Origin: Thermoleophilia bacterium
GTDB taxonomy: Bacteria > Actinomycetota > Thermoleophilia > Gaiellales > SKUG01
DNA: 35,194 nucleotides
Direction of reading: 5' to 3'
Assembly (NCBI GenBank): GCA_025964435.1
Contig: JAOPYV010000101.1
Coordinates: 1 to 35,194, forward strand
In this document: positions 15,918 through 23,990 of the stretch, piece by piece
Numbering within the stretch: the first letter of the stretch is position 1
How the letters are laid out: every line of letters begins with the position of its first letter
Program-made: the position numbers and the translations under genes
Notes under the pieces: model-generated
Database searches by the model: none
Told to the model about the DNA's origin: nothing
What the model saw: the letters and a program-made list of their open reading frames with translations, nothing else

Positions 15918-16727
15918 TCAGGCGCCGAGACGCAGGTATGCGTCGAGCAGGTCCGCCCCCGCAAACCAGCCGAATACGCCGCCCAGAGCCAAGAACGGGC
16001 CGAACGGGATCTTCGACTTACGCCCCTTGGCCATCCCGCGCGTGACCAGCAGGTAGATCGATGGAAGCAGCCCGAGCAGGAAGCCGGCAAAGAGGCCAAC
16101 TGCCACCGGCGCGCCCAGGAAGGCTCCGAGCGCGACGGCGAGCTTGATGTCGCCCATGCCCATCCCCTTGCCGCGCGTGACGATCGCCGGCAGCAGCAGG
16201 AAGCCGGCGGCACCGAGCGCTGCGACGATGACCTCGACCCACCACCACTCCTGGGCGACGAAGCGGGGCTGCGGGCCGAACCCGAGCGAGCAGGCGAAGC
16301 CGGCGAAGATCGCGACATAGTTGATCTCGTCGGGGATGATCTGGATGTCCAGGTCGATGAAGGTGACCGGCACGAGCACGGACACGAACACGACGCCGGT
16401 GACGAGGTCCCCCACGCTCCCGGCGGCCGCGGCCACGCAGCCCCAGAGCACGGCGGTGAGCGCCTCGACGAGCGGGTAGCGCGCCGAGATGCGCTGCTTG
16501 CAGCTTCGGCATCGCCCGCGCAGGGCGAGCCACGAGATGAGCGGCAGGTTCTCGTACCAGGAGATGTGGTGGCCACAGTTGGGACACGCGCTGCGGCCAT
16601 CGAGGCTGCCGCGCTCCTGCCAGTCAAGTCGCCCGCGGCGGACGATGACGACGTTGAGGAAGCTGCCGACGAGAAGGCCGAAGAGGGCGACGACGAGGAT
16701 GCCGGCGGTGGTGAGCTCAAGCTGCAT
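15918..16727 (-). CDS. pilD: Prepilin peptidase / N-methyltransferase PilD
   Basis: A membrane aspartic protease that cuts the leader of type IV prepilins and, in two-domain forms, methylates the new N-terminus. The product has 269 residues with about seven membrane segments. The cytoplasmic loop carries CxxC...CxxC (Cys48, Cys51, Cys73, Cys76), which marks the form with the methyltransferase domain. The protease Asp residues are Asp125 (VTFIDLD) and Asp193 in GMGMGD. It lies between the FN3-protein gene and pilM in the same direction. The hairpin upstream (16765-16792) may lower read-through into it. In M. tuberculosis a lone prepilin peptidase gene (Rv2551c) sits next to aroE, as I recall, which could be a relic of the same arrangement. 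Confidence 0.95.
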   Translation of the reverse strand: MQLELTTAGILVVALFGLLVGSFLNVVIVRRGRLDWQERGSLDGRSACPNCGHHISWYENLPLISWLALRGRCRSCKQRISARYPLVEALTAVLWGCVAAAAGSVGDLVTGVVFVSVLVPVTFIDLDIQIIPDEINYVAIFAGFACSLGFGPQPRFVAQEWWWVEVIVAALGAAGFLLLPAIVTRGKGMGMGDIKLAVALGAFLGAPVAVGLFAGFLLGLLPSIYLLVTRGMAKGRKSKIPFGPFLALGGVFGWFAGADLLDAYLRLGA

Positions 16728-16764
16728 GCAGGCGGGCTACCCGTTGTGTGCGGGTCGGGAACGC

Positions 16765-16792
16765 ACGCGGGCGACCCGAAGGCCGCCCGCGT
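16765..16792 (-). terminator. GC-rich hairpin with UUCG tetraloop after the FN3-protein gene
   Basis: On the minus strand the arms ACGCGGGCGGCC and GGTCGCCCGCGT form a 12-bp stem (one G-U pair) closed by C-UUCG-G, the very stable tetraloop. It starts 25 nt after the stop of the FN3 gene. No good U-run follows (TGCGTTCCC), so termination may be partial or Rho-assisted. Confidence 0.55.
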
Positions 16793-16816
16793 CACGCTGG
16801 ATCGATGGAGCGAGGG

Positions 16817-19800
16817 TCACCTGCTCCGGATGATCCGGAACTGGTCGTTGACCTTCATCTTGCCGGTGTTGACGATCACGTTCTCGTACTGCTTCCACTT
16901 CTGCGTGGGATGCGCGAGGTTGTCGAACACGACGCGGGTCGTGAAGGTACCGGCTCGGCTGATCGCCGCACACTGGGTCTTGGCCTTGGCCTTCTTGAGG
17001 TACGCCGTGCGCGACGTCACCCAGACCTTGCCGACCTTGTACTGCACGCGCAGCCGACCCGAGACCATGACGTTCGTGGCGAGCTTCATGCAGAAGGCCT
17101 TGCCGCGAGCGACCTTGCGGACCTTGAGCGTGTACTTGAACTTCGGCGCCACCTTGACGGGGATCGGCGCGCTGTAGGTGACGGCCGTGTCACTGGACCA
17201 GACCAGACGGAAGCACGAGTTCTGAGTCACCTTGACCGGGAAGTTGACGATGCCGTCATCCGCGTTCTTGCCCGTGGTGCCCTGTGCGACCTGCACGTAG
17301 CCACCTGCGCCGTCACAGCCTGCCGCCTTGCGCTGCAGCTGGACGAGATGCCCATTGCGTGGCGCGCCTGCGACCGACAGCTCACCGGTCACGGTGACCT
17401 TCTGTGCAGCGACCGTCAACGCCCGGTTCAGGCCGTAGCGCAGCTTGGCTGCGGGCACGACGCTCCCTGCGTTCGTTGCCGACCACTGACCCGCCACGCC
17501 ACCGACGATGGCGCGGACGCGCCAGAAGAAGGAGCCCGAGGTCTCGACGAAGTACGCAGCCTGACGCGTGAAGGCACTCTTCGCGCCCGAGCTCTCGAAG
17601 GTCGCGTCGCCCGACCACTGGACCTCGTACTCACTGGCGCCAGCGACCGGATCCCACGAGACCGCCACGCCGGTGCCGATCCCTGCGCCGCCACCGCTGA
17701 CGTTGGCCGAGGGCGCGGTGATGCGCTTATTGAAGGACGCGACGTCGCTCCACGAGCCCTCGATGCCATCGCGGTCGAATGCACGGACGCGGTAGTACCA
17801 GATGCCGTCACCGAGCTCGTTGTTCTTGCCCGTATCCTGACCAGGAGAGAACGGTGAGGACCGCGGAATGGTCGTCTTGATCGTGACCAGTCCATCGCTC
17901 ATGAACGGGTTGCGTGCGAGCTGGAGCTCATAGTGGGTCGCACCGGGGATGCCGGCAGACCAGTTGGCGTAGTCAGTATCACTGGCACCCGCGAGCGTCC
18001 ACTTCACGAGTGGCGTGGCACCTTCGAAGTTGTCGGAGACCGCGGTGCGGATGTTCGTGTCCTTCTTGAAGGTGCCAGCGACTGCTCCGTCGCTGTAGGT
18101 CGGCAGTCCAGTCGCCGCCTGCGAATCGGGAAGACCCGCAGAATCGTCCGAGTACAGGCCCGTGCAGTTCGTCAGGGCCCCGGTCGTGATGTCCACGACA
18201 TAGGACTGGCAGGGCAGCACGCGCCACCAGTAGCCAGTGCCCTCGGAATTGTCGGGGAGTCCGGTGGTCAGCGCGTATGACTGCTGGAAGCCGTACCCCA
18301 GGGACTTCACGTTCGGCGTGTAGCGGCTCATGACCATGTTGTTGAAGGCTGGATCACGAGCGATCTGCACGATGTAGCCACCGACGAGGCTATTGGAGAA
18401 TCCTGCGAATGGCTTCCACGTGAGGACCGGGACCTGCATCGTTCCCGAGTTCCCGTCGCCGAGTGCCTCATCGGCGCGCATTGATCCACCGGTGTGGACG
18501 AGGCAGCCATCGCCAGATGGGTTCTCGTTCGACTCGCAACGATTGCCCTCGGTCGAGAAGTCAAGAATTGACGTGGGCAGGAGCACCGATGCGTCCGGGT
18601 CGTCGTCCAGGTGCAGGTCGAAGCGCTGCTCGCGATTCGCCCCACCCTGGCGGTACTTGGTCCAGGAACCGTACACGGTGATGTCGTCCGCGACATCCCA
18701 GCCGGTCTCATTGTCGGGCGCGAGCGTGTAGACGGGCCGTACGCGCCAGGAGATCGAATATGCCGCACCATCCTCCTGGCCGGTAGACATCAGCGTGCCG
18801 CGCCAAGGCGAGGCGGGACGATCGTCCACGGTGTCATCAGGGAACTCGGCAGGCTCGCATATCGGCTTACCGGTGTCGTCCAGACAGGGCGTTCCAATGT
18901 TCGTGAACACCTCCCCATCCAACTCCTGCAACGTGACCCAGTTGTTGAGCGTGGAGGCACCAATCTTGGAAAGCCGGCACTGCGTCGGCAACGGATTCTG
19001 CGTGCGAAGCAGAATGTCGGCGTCATCGGGATCATAGATCGCGGCAGCATTCACCCAGCTTCCGTACACGTCGGGCGCTGCGTTGGGGTTGGTCGGCTCC
19101 CAGAAGCAGCCCGAGCCAGTGCCTACCTGATACTCGTAGTGAGTCGCGCCCGGCATCGGGGTCCAGCCGATGCGGAACTCACTGGTATCGGCGGAATCAG
19201 CAGGATAGAGCTTCGTCGGATCACTCCATGTCGGGTCATACCACAGGACGTTGAAGGAGTTGACGCCAGTGGACCATGAGCCTTCCGTCCCGTTCGGCGA
19301 CACAGCCCGGACCCGCCAGTAGTACGTGTCGTCGGGCAGGTGCAGCAGCAGCGCGCGCGTGCCGCGGACTCCGTCGCGCGTGGCGATGATGGATTGCGTG
19401 CTGAAGGACTGGCTCGTGGCCACCTCGAGCTCGTAGGTGGCGGCGCCGCTGACCGCTGTCCACGTCAGGTAGCCCGCGTTCCGTGTGGTCGTCGACTGCG
19501 TGGCGCCGGCCTCATTGTCGCGCGGAACGGCACCATCCTGGTCGTTGAAGAAGCGGAGGCCGCTCGGCTCCGAAGACCATGTTCGAGTGAACTTGTGTGA
19601 TGCACTCCATGCGCCAGCGCCGGTCCCCGTCGTGCGAACTCGCCAGCAGTACGTGCCAGTCCAGAGGCCTGATCCATTCTCTGCGTCAACCTGCGTGGGA
19701 ACCCAACGGGTGTTGGTGGTGGTGATGGACAGCGCGAGGTTGTCCGCCTGGAAGGCCGACGCGGCGTAGCAGCTGGCTCCGGTCGACGTCTGTCGTGCGA

Positions 19801-20047
19801 CCTGAAGCTGGTAGGTCGTCGCGCCCGGGACCGCGGTCCACGAGAGGTTGAGCGCCGAACCCGGATAGGGCAGCTGCACATCAGCCGCTGGCGAGAGGCC
19901 TCCTGGGACGCTCGAGGATGGGTCCGTCGAGTACGAGCCGTCGTACAGGACGACGGCGCTGGCCGATCCAACGAGGCCAAGCCAGGTGATGAGGCCCATC
20001 AACAGGATGGCTGCCGAGGTCTTCGAGGCGCGAAGGTGCGGTCGCAT
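16817..20047 (-). CDS. Large secreted FN3-repeat protein encoded in the pilus locus
   Basis: From ATG 20047 the product has 1076 residues. The frame extends upstream, but this ATG starts a clear Sec signal (basic MRPHLRASK, hydrophobic core, cleavage after ASA at residue 31), and GGAAG lies just upstream. At least six fibronectin type III-like units follow, each with a W..(V/M)PGA(T/S).YE(L/V)Q(V/W) core (LSWTAVPGATTYQLQVAR, LTWTAVSGAATYELEV, IGWTPMPGATHYEYQV, VSWDPVAGASEYEVQW). Between them are irregular Cys-containing inserts. The last about 230 residues are two beta-rich domains with Lys/Val-rich strands (KFKYTLKVRKVARGKAFCMKL). No membrane anchor or sorting signal is seen. Its place between pilin and pilD suggests a pilus-associated adhesin or tip protein, the role PilY1 has elsewhere; this is inference from location only. 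Confidence 0.82.
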   Translation of the reverse strand: MRPHLRASKTSAAILLMGLITWLGLVGSASAVVLYDGSYSTDPSSSVPGGLSPAADVQLPYPGSALNLSWTAVPGATTYQLQVARQTSTGASCYAASAFQADNLALSITTTNTRWVPTQVDAENGSGLWTGTYCWRVRTTGTGAGAWSASHKFTRTWSSEPSGLRFFNDQDGAVPRDNEAGATQSTTTRNAGYLTWTAVSGAATYELEVATSQSFSTQSIIATRDGVRGTRALLLHLPDDTYYWRVRAVSPNGTEGSWSTGVNSFNVLWYDPTWSDPTKLYPADSADTSEFRIGWTPMPGATHYEYQVGTGSGCFWEPTNPNAAPDVYGSWVNAAAIYDPDDADILLRTQNPLPTQCRLSKIGASTLNNWVTLQELDGEVFTNIGTPCLDDTGKPICEPAEFPDDTVDDRPASPWRGTLMSTGQEDGAAYSISWRVRPVYTLAPDNETGWDVADDITVYGSWTKYRQGGANREQRFDLHLDDDPDASVLLPTSILDFSTEGNRCESNENPSGDGCLVHTGGSMRADEALGDGNSGTMQVPVLTWKPFAGFSNSLVGGYIVQIARDPAFNNMVMSRYTPNVKSLGYGFQQSYALTTGLPDNSEGTGYWWRVLPCQSYVVDITTGALTNCTGLYSDDSAGLPDSQAATGLPTYSDGAVAGTFKKDTNIRTAVSDNFEGATPLVKWTLAGASDTDYANWSAGIPGATHYELQLARNPFMSDGLVTIKTTIPRSSPFSPGQDTGKNNELGDGIWYYRVRAFDRDGIEGSWSDVASFNKRITAPSANVSGGGAGIGTGVAVSWDPVAGASEYEVQWSGDATFESSGAKSAFTRQAAYFVETSGSFFWRVRAIVGGVAGQWSATNAGSVVPAAKLRYGLNRALTVAAQKVTVTGELSVAGAPRNGHLVQLQRKAAGCDGAGGYVQVAQGTTGKNADDGIVNFPVKVTQNSCFRLVWSSDTAVTYSAPIPVKVAPKFKYTLKVRKVARGKAFCMKLATNVMVSGRLRVQYKVGKVWVTSRTAYLKKAKAKTQCAAISRAGTFTTRVVFDNLAHPTQKWKQYENVIVNTGKMKVNDQFRIIRSR

Positions 20048-20075
20048 GTGCTTCCGATTCCAATCGATGGCGGAG

Positions 20076-20093
20076 CGCACGCCGAGGCGTGCG
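20076..20093 (-). promoter_or_regulatory. 8-bp inverted repeat in the leader of the FN3-protein gene
   Basis: CGCACGCC and GGCGTGCG (2-nt spacer) lie 29 bp before the start codon, so they would fold in the 5' leader of the mRNA or bind a dimeric regulator. Upstream in the same leader is the perfect 10-bp palindrome ACTTGCAAGT (20167-20176). The 163 bp between this start and the pilin hairpin hold no gene. Confidence 0.35.
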
Positions 20094-20210
20094 GAGTACA
20101 AAGGTTCGGGATGCTCATCGGTCAGCAACGGCATCGACCTTGAGGGCAGTTGGTGCATGTTCGACCACTTGCAAGTAATTGGCCCTCTCGCGGACCACGG
20201 TAACGACAAT

Positions 20211-20234
20211 GGGGGCCCGCCGAAGCGGACCCCC
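20211..20234 (-). terminator. Hairpin terminator-like stem with UUCG loop after the pilin gene
   Basis: On the minus strand GGGGGTCCGC and GCGGGCCCCC form a 10-bp stem (one G-U pair) with loop UUCG closed by C-G, starting 28 nt after the pilin stop. The following bases (ATTGTCGTTACC) are only moderately U-rich. It probably protects the 3' end of the abundant pilin mRNA and reduces read-through into the FN3 gene. Confidence 0.65.
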
Positions 20235-20262
20235 AGTGCCGATATCTGGTCGTGCGGCCCTA

Positions 20263-20820
20263 TCAGCCCCACGTACCTGCGGCGCTGCCACCCGGGGCGC
20301 ACGTGCGCGATCCGGGGACTGCCGCGGTGTTCTTGACCGACGTACCGCTCATGGCCGTCGCACCGGGACCACAGAGCTTGAGGAGCGTGCCGTCCTCCTT
20401 GTGGATCTCGGCGAAGCGGACCATCCGGTCGCCGTCCTTGATCTGCGCCTGGACGATGTAGCCCTGGGCCGTAGTCGCCGAGGTACCGATGTGCGTAATG
20501 GCGTAGCCATTGACCGCCGCAGTAGTGCCGTCAGCGATCGTGAGGCTGGTGAGGCCCTTCTCGAACGCCTTCAGCGTGGCAGCCGTCGTGCAGCCTGCGT
20601 ATGTGCCGTCGGTGTTGTTCGCAGCACACGACTCGACCGCGTTGACGATCTGCTTGATGTTGGCTGTCGCCTTCGACTTCTGCGCGTTGTTCTTCTGTGC
20701 GAGGAAGGTCGGGACGGCGACTGCCATGAGGATCGAGATGATGATCATCACGACGAGGAGCTCAATGAGGGTGAAGGCGCTTTCTGACTCGCGCTTTCGC
20801 TCCGAAAGGAGTGCGTGCAT
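20263..20820 (-). CDS. pilA: Type IV major pilin-like prepilin
   Basis: The product has 185 residues. A 15-residue charged leader (MHALLSERKRESESA) ends just before FTLIELLVVM, the conserved pilin N-terminus, with Glu5 of the mature protein present. The hydrophobic helix runs to about residue 40, followed by QKNNAQKSKATANIKQIVNAVES, the usual alpha1-C. The head has two Cys pairs' worth of cysteines (CAANNTDGTYAGC in the front, LC and RTC near the end). Oddly, residue -1 is Ala, where nearly all prepilins have Gly. A strong AGAGAGG 9 nt before the ATG and a terminator-like hairpin after the gene fit a highly expressed pilin. It stands alone between pilC and the FN3 gene; no minor pilin genes are in the window. 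Confidence 0.93.
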   Translation of the reverse strand: MHALLSERKRESESAFTLIELLVVMIIISILMAVAVPTFLAQKNNAQKSKATANIKQIVNAVESCAANNTDGTYAGCTTAATLKAFEKGLTSLTIADGTTAAVNGYAITHIGTSATTAQGYIVQAQIKDGDRMVRFAEIHKEDGTLLKLCGPGATAMSGTSVKNTAAVPGSRTCAPGGSAAGTWG

Positions 20821-20917
20821 GGTTGGTAACCTCTCTGGTGTGGGGGCCTGAAGAGCGGACGTTGGTCACCCGCCCTATCGGCACCCGAGCATCTGGACTT
20901 GAGTGCAATTCGCGGGG

Positions 20918-22141
20918 CTACTTGATCTTGTCGAACAGCGCGAACATCGGCATGTAGAGCGCGATGATGATGAAGCCGACGATGCCGCCGACGAAGATCA
21001 TCATGATCGGCTCGACGATGGATGTCAGTGACTTGATCGCGGCGTCGACCTCGTCCTCGTAGAACTCGGCGACCTTCTCGAGCATGGCGTCGACCTTGCC
21101 GGTCTCCTCCCCGATCGCGGTCATCTGGATGACCATCGTCGGGAAGATCGCATGGCGCTTAAGCGGCTCGGAGAAGGTGCGTCCCTCCTCGATCGACTTG
21201 AGGATGTCGTCCATCGCATCCTCGATGACCGAGCTGCCGGAGGTGTCGCCCGTGACCTTGACGGCCTGCATCATCGGCACGCCGGAGGCGATCAGCGAGG
21301 ACATGGTGCGGGAGAAGCGTGCCAGGGCGACCTTCTGCACGATGCCGCCGATCTTCATTGGCAGGCGGAGCTTGATGCGATCCCACTGGCGGCGCCCTGT
21401 CTCACGGCCGGTCCAGAAGCGGAACGCACCGACCGGCGTGAGCAGGATGATCGGTATCATGTACGGATACTTCTTGCCGTTCGCCGACGCGTCGACGAGC
21501 AGCTGCGTGATCGCGGGCAGCTCGCTGTCGAGGTCCTTGTACATGTTGGCGAAGATCGGCACCAGGAAGAGGATCATGCCGATGGCCGCGAGGATGGCGA
21601 AGACGAGCACGACCGTCGGGTACATCATGGCGCTCTTGATCTTGCGCTTGAGCGACTCGCGCGCTTCCATCGATTCGGCGACGCGCTGGAGCGTCATCTC
21701 GAGCACACCGCCGACCTCACCCGCGCGAACCATCGCGCAGTAGAGCCGGTCGAATGCCTTGGGGTGCTTCTCGAGCGCCTCCGAGAGCGAGCGACCGCTC
21801 TCGATGTCGCCGGCAACATCGACGAGGATCGTCTTGAGGTTCTTGGAGTCGACCTGCTCCTCGAGGATCATCAGCGAGCGCAGGATGGTCAGGCCGGAGC
21901 CGATCATCGTGGCGAACTGGCGCGAGAAGAGCGTCAGGTCCTTCGCCTTGACGCGACCTCCGAGCCCGGGAATCGAGAGGGCGGCGTTACCCTTGGAGAC
22001 CGAACCGCCTTCCTTCATCTTGACCACGGTCAGCCCACGCTGACGGAGCTGCCGGGTGGCAGTCAGCTGGTCCGGTGCGTCGACGAGGCCCTGCGTGCGC
22101 TTGCCCGCGTTGTCGACTGCCTGGTATGCGAAGGATGACAT
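20918..22141 (-). CDS. pilC: Type IV pilus inner-membrane platform protein PilC (GspF family)
   Basis: PilC is the membrane platform on which PilB and PilT act. The product has 407 residues. The N-terminal 60 residues (FAYQAVDNAGKRTQGLVDA) are typical. Two GspF domains follow, each a helical bundle: LTLFSRQFATMIGSGLTILRSL near 70 and RFSRTMSSLIASGVPMMQAVKV near 275. Three membrane segments are visible, near 170-195, 215-235 (weak) and 375-400. The family's AGE in the first domain (MVRAGEVGGVLEMTL) and IGEETGKVDAML in the second are intact. A GAGG lies 11 nt before the ATG. It follows pilT after 50 bp. Confidence 0.95.
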   Translation of the reverse strand: MSSFAYQAVDNAGKRTQGLVDAPDQLTATRQLRQRGLTVVKMKEGGSVSKGNAALSIPGLGGRVKAKDLTLFSRQFATMIGSGLTILRSLMILEEQVDSKNLKTILVDVAGDIESGRSLSEALEKHPKAFDRLYCAMVRAGEVGGVLEMTLQRVAESMEARESLKRKIKSAMMYPTVVLVFAILAAIGMILFLVPIFANMYKDLDSELPAITQLLVDASANGKKYPYMIPIILLTPVGAFRFWTGRETGRRQWDRIKLRLPMKIGGIVQKVALARFSRTMSSLIASGVPMMQAVKVTGDTSGSSVIEDAMDDILKSIEEGRTFSEPLKRHAIFPTMVIQMTAIGEETGKVDAMLEKVAEFYEDEVDAAIKSLTSIVEPIMMIFVGGIVGFIIIALYMPMFALFDKIK

Positions 22142-22191
22142 CTGGTGGTTACCTCAGGAGTGCTGGGTGGTGATGAAGCTCGCGGCGCGGA

Positions 22192-23757
22192 TCAGGCCAC
22201 CTCGCCGTGCGGCGGTGGTGGTGCCCACTGCTGCTGCACCGGCTGGCCGGTTGCAGGATCGATCGGCCACTGCTGCTGGGGTGGCATCGCCGGCAGCTCC
22301 GGCACCTGGCCGGGCTGGAGCGGTCCGGGCGCGGCGGCGGCCGGGAAGGCGACCGGCGCGGGTGCGGCGGCCGTCTCGAAGGTCGGTGGCGGCGCGAACT
22401 CCATGACCGGTGGCGCTGCGGGCACCTGACCCGGCTGCTGGAGGCCGAACTCGGAGGGGTACGCCTGCGGCGCCGGAGCCTGGGGCTGGGCCTGGGGCGT
22501 GAACTCGGCGGCGACGGGAGCCGGCGGCGCGTACTCGGGCGCTGCGGGCACGGGTGCCATCGGCGGCGCCACTGCTGCCTGCGGGACCATGGCGGGGGGT
22601 GCGCTCGCGGCGATCGTCGCTGCGTCGAACTTGCGCTGCAGGCGGATGACCTCCGGCTTCTGGTACAGGTTCTTGCCGGGCGTCGGGGCACCGCCGCCGT
22701 TGTCGAGCAGGCGGCCGAACTCCTCCACCTGGTGGCAGCGCTTGACTGCTTCCTCGCGGGAGATCTGGTTGGAGCGCACGAGGGTCGCGAGCGCGGCGTC
22801 GAGCGTCTGCATGCCCTCCCCCTGGCTCGTCTGCATCACGCTGGGGATCTGGAAGATCTTGCCTTCGCGGATCAGGTTGCGAACGGCCCCGTTCGGGATC
22901 ATCACCTCGCAGGCGACGATGCGGCCCTGGCCGTCCTTCGTCGGGACGAGCGTCTGGGTGACGACGCCCTGGAGCGACGAGGCGAGCTGCACGCGGACCT
23001 GTGCCTGCTGGTGCGGCGGGAACACGTCGATGATTCGGTCGATCGTGCCGGCGGCGGAGTTCGTGTGCAGCGTGCCGAACACGAGGTGGCCGGTCTCTGC
23101 GGCGGTGAGCGCGGTCTGGATCGTCTCCAGGTCGCGCATCTCACCCACGAGGATCACGTCGGGGTCCTGGCGCAGCGCGCTCTTGAGGGCGCGGGCGAAG
23201 CCGTCGGTGTCGGCGCCGACCTCGCGCTGGTTGATGATGCAGTTCTTGTGCTGGTGGATGAACTCGATCGGGTCCTCGACCGTGAGGATGTGCTCGTGGC
23301 GCTGCTCGTTGATCACGTCGATCATGCCTGCGAGCGTCGTCGACTTACCCGAGCCGGTCGGCCCGGTGACGAGCACGAGGCCACGCGGCAGGTCGGCGAG
23401 CTGGTACACCGAGTCAGGCACGGCCAGCTCCGAGAGCGGGCGGATCTTCTCGGGGATGATTCGGAAGGCGGCACCGATCGCGCCACGCTGGAAGAACGCA
23501 TTGACACGCCAGCGGGAGAGGCCCGGCACGGCGTAGGAGAAGTCGAGTTCCCACTGCACTTCGAGCTTCTGGCGCTGCTCGTTGGTGAGGATGCCGAAGA
23601 CGATCTCGCGCGTGTCCTCGTTGCTGAGGTCGCCGTAACCGTCGATCGTGCGCAGCTCGCCGCGGACGCGCAGCTGCGGCGGCGCGCCGACCACGAGGTG
23701 GAGGTCGGATGCACCGGTCTCCACCATCTGTGCGAATAGGTCTCGGAGCTCGATCAT
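22192..23757 (-). CDS. pilT: Type IV pilus retraction ATPase PilT with a long Pro/Ala/Gln-rich C-terminal tail
   Basis: PilT is a hexameric ATPase that powers pilus retraction. Residues 1-350 are a standard PilT: ASDLHL (16-21), Walker A GPTGSGKS (132-139), Asp box TVEDPIEF (159-166), Walker B ILVGEMRD (202-209) and His box GHLVFGTLHTNSA (223-235). The usual PilT ends near residue 350-370; this one goes on to 521 with about 165 residues rich in Pro, Ala and Gln (QAQPQAPAPQ, PPQQQW) and few charges, probably disordered. The tail is not a frameshift product: it has no similarity to another domain and keeps the same GC-rich codon use. The 233 bp between pilT and the divergent LysM/M23 gene presumably hold promoters for both; I could not pick out convincing boxes. 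Confidence 0.94.
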   Translation of the reverse strand: MIELRDLFAQMVETGASDLHLVVGAPPQLRVRGELRTIDGYGDLSNEDTREIVFGILTNEQRQKLEVQWELDFSYAVPGLSRWRVNAFFQRGAIGAAFRIIPEKIRPLSELAVPDSVYQLADLPRGLVLVTGPTGSGKSTTLAGMIDVINEQRHEHILTVEDPIEFIHQHKNCIINQREVGADTDGFARALKSALRQDPDVILVGEMRDLETIQTALTAAETGHLVFGTLHTNSAAGTIDRIIDVFPPHQQAQVRVQLASSLQGVVTQTLVPTKDGQGRIVACEVMIPNGAVRNLIREGKIFQIPSVMQTSQGEGMQTLDAALATLVRSNQISREEAVKRCHQVEEFGRLLDNGGGAPTPGKNLYQKPEVIRLQRKFDAATIAASAPPAMVPQAAVAPPMAPVPAAPEYAPPAPVAAEFTPQAQPQAPAPQAYPSEFGLQQPGQVPAAPPVMEFAPPPTFETAAAPAPVAFPAAAAPGPLQPGQVPELPAMPPQQQWPIDPATGQPVQQQWAPPPPHGEVA

Positions 23758-23990
23758 GGGCGTGCTTTCAGGGTCGAAAACGAAATCTCACCGGCCCATC
23801 GACCATTCGGCTCCCAGACTGAAGAAGGTGAGCATGCGGGACCATCGGCAACGATCTGCGCGACCGTCCCGGTAACGGACCCCCATTGTGCGGAGCAGCC
23901 AGCCGGCTGATGATGGATCGCAGCACGCCTCCTGTAGCACGGCCGACCACCAGCCCTCCCGACCGGGCACGTTCGACCCAGGAGTGCACG

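Noticed and set aside
22192-22700. PilT tail as the result of a frameshift or gene fusion
   Set aside because: Frame and codon use are continuous, no second domain is recognisable, and PilB has a region of the same composition.
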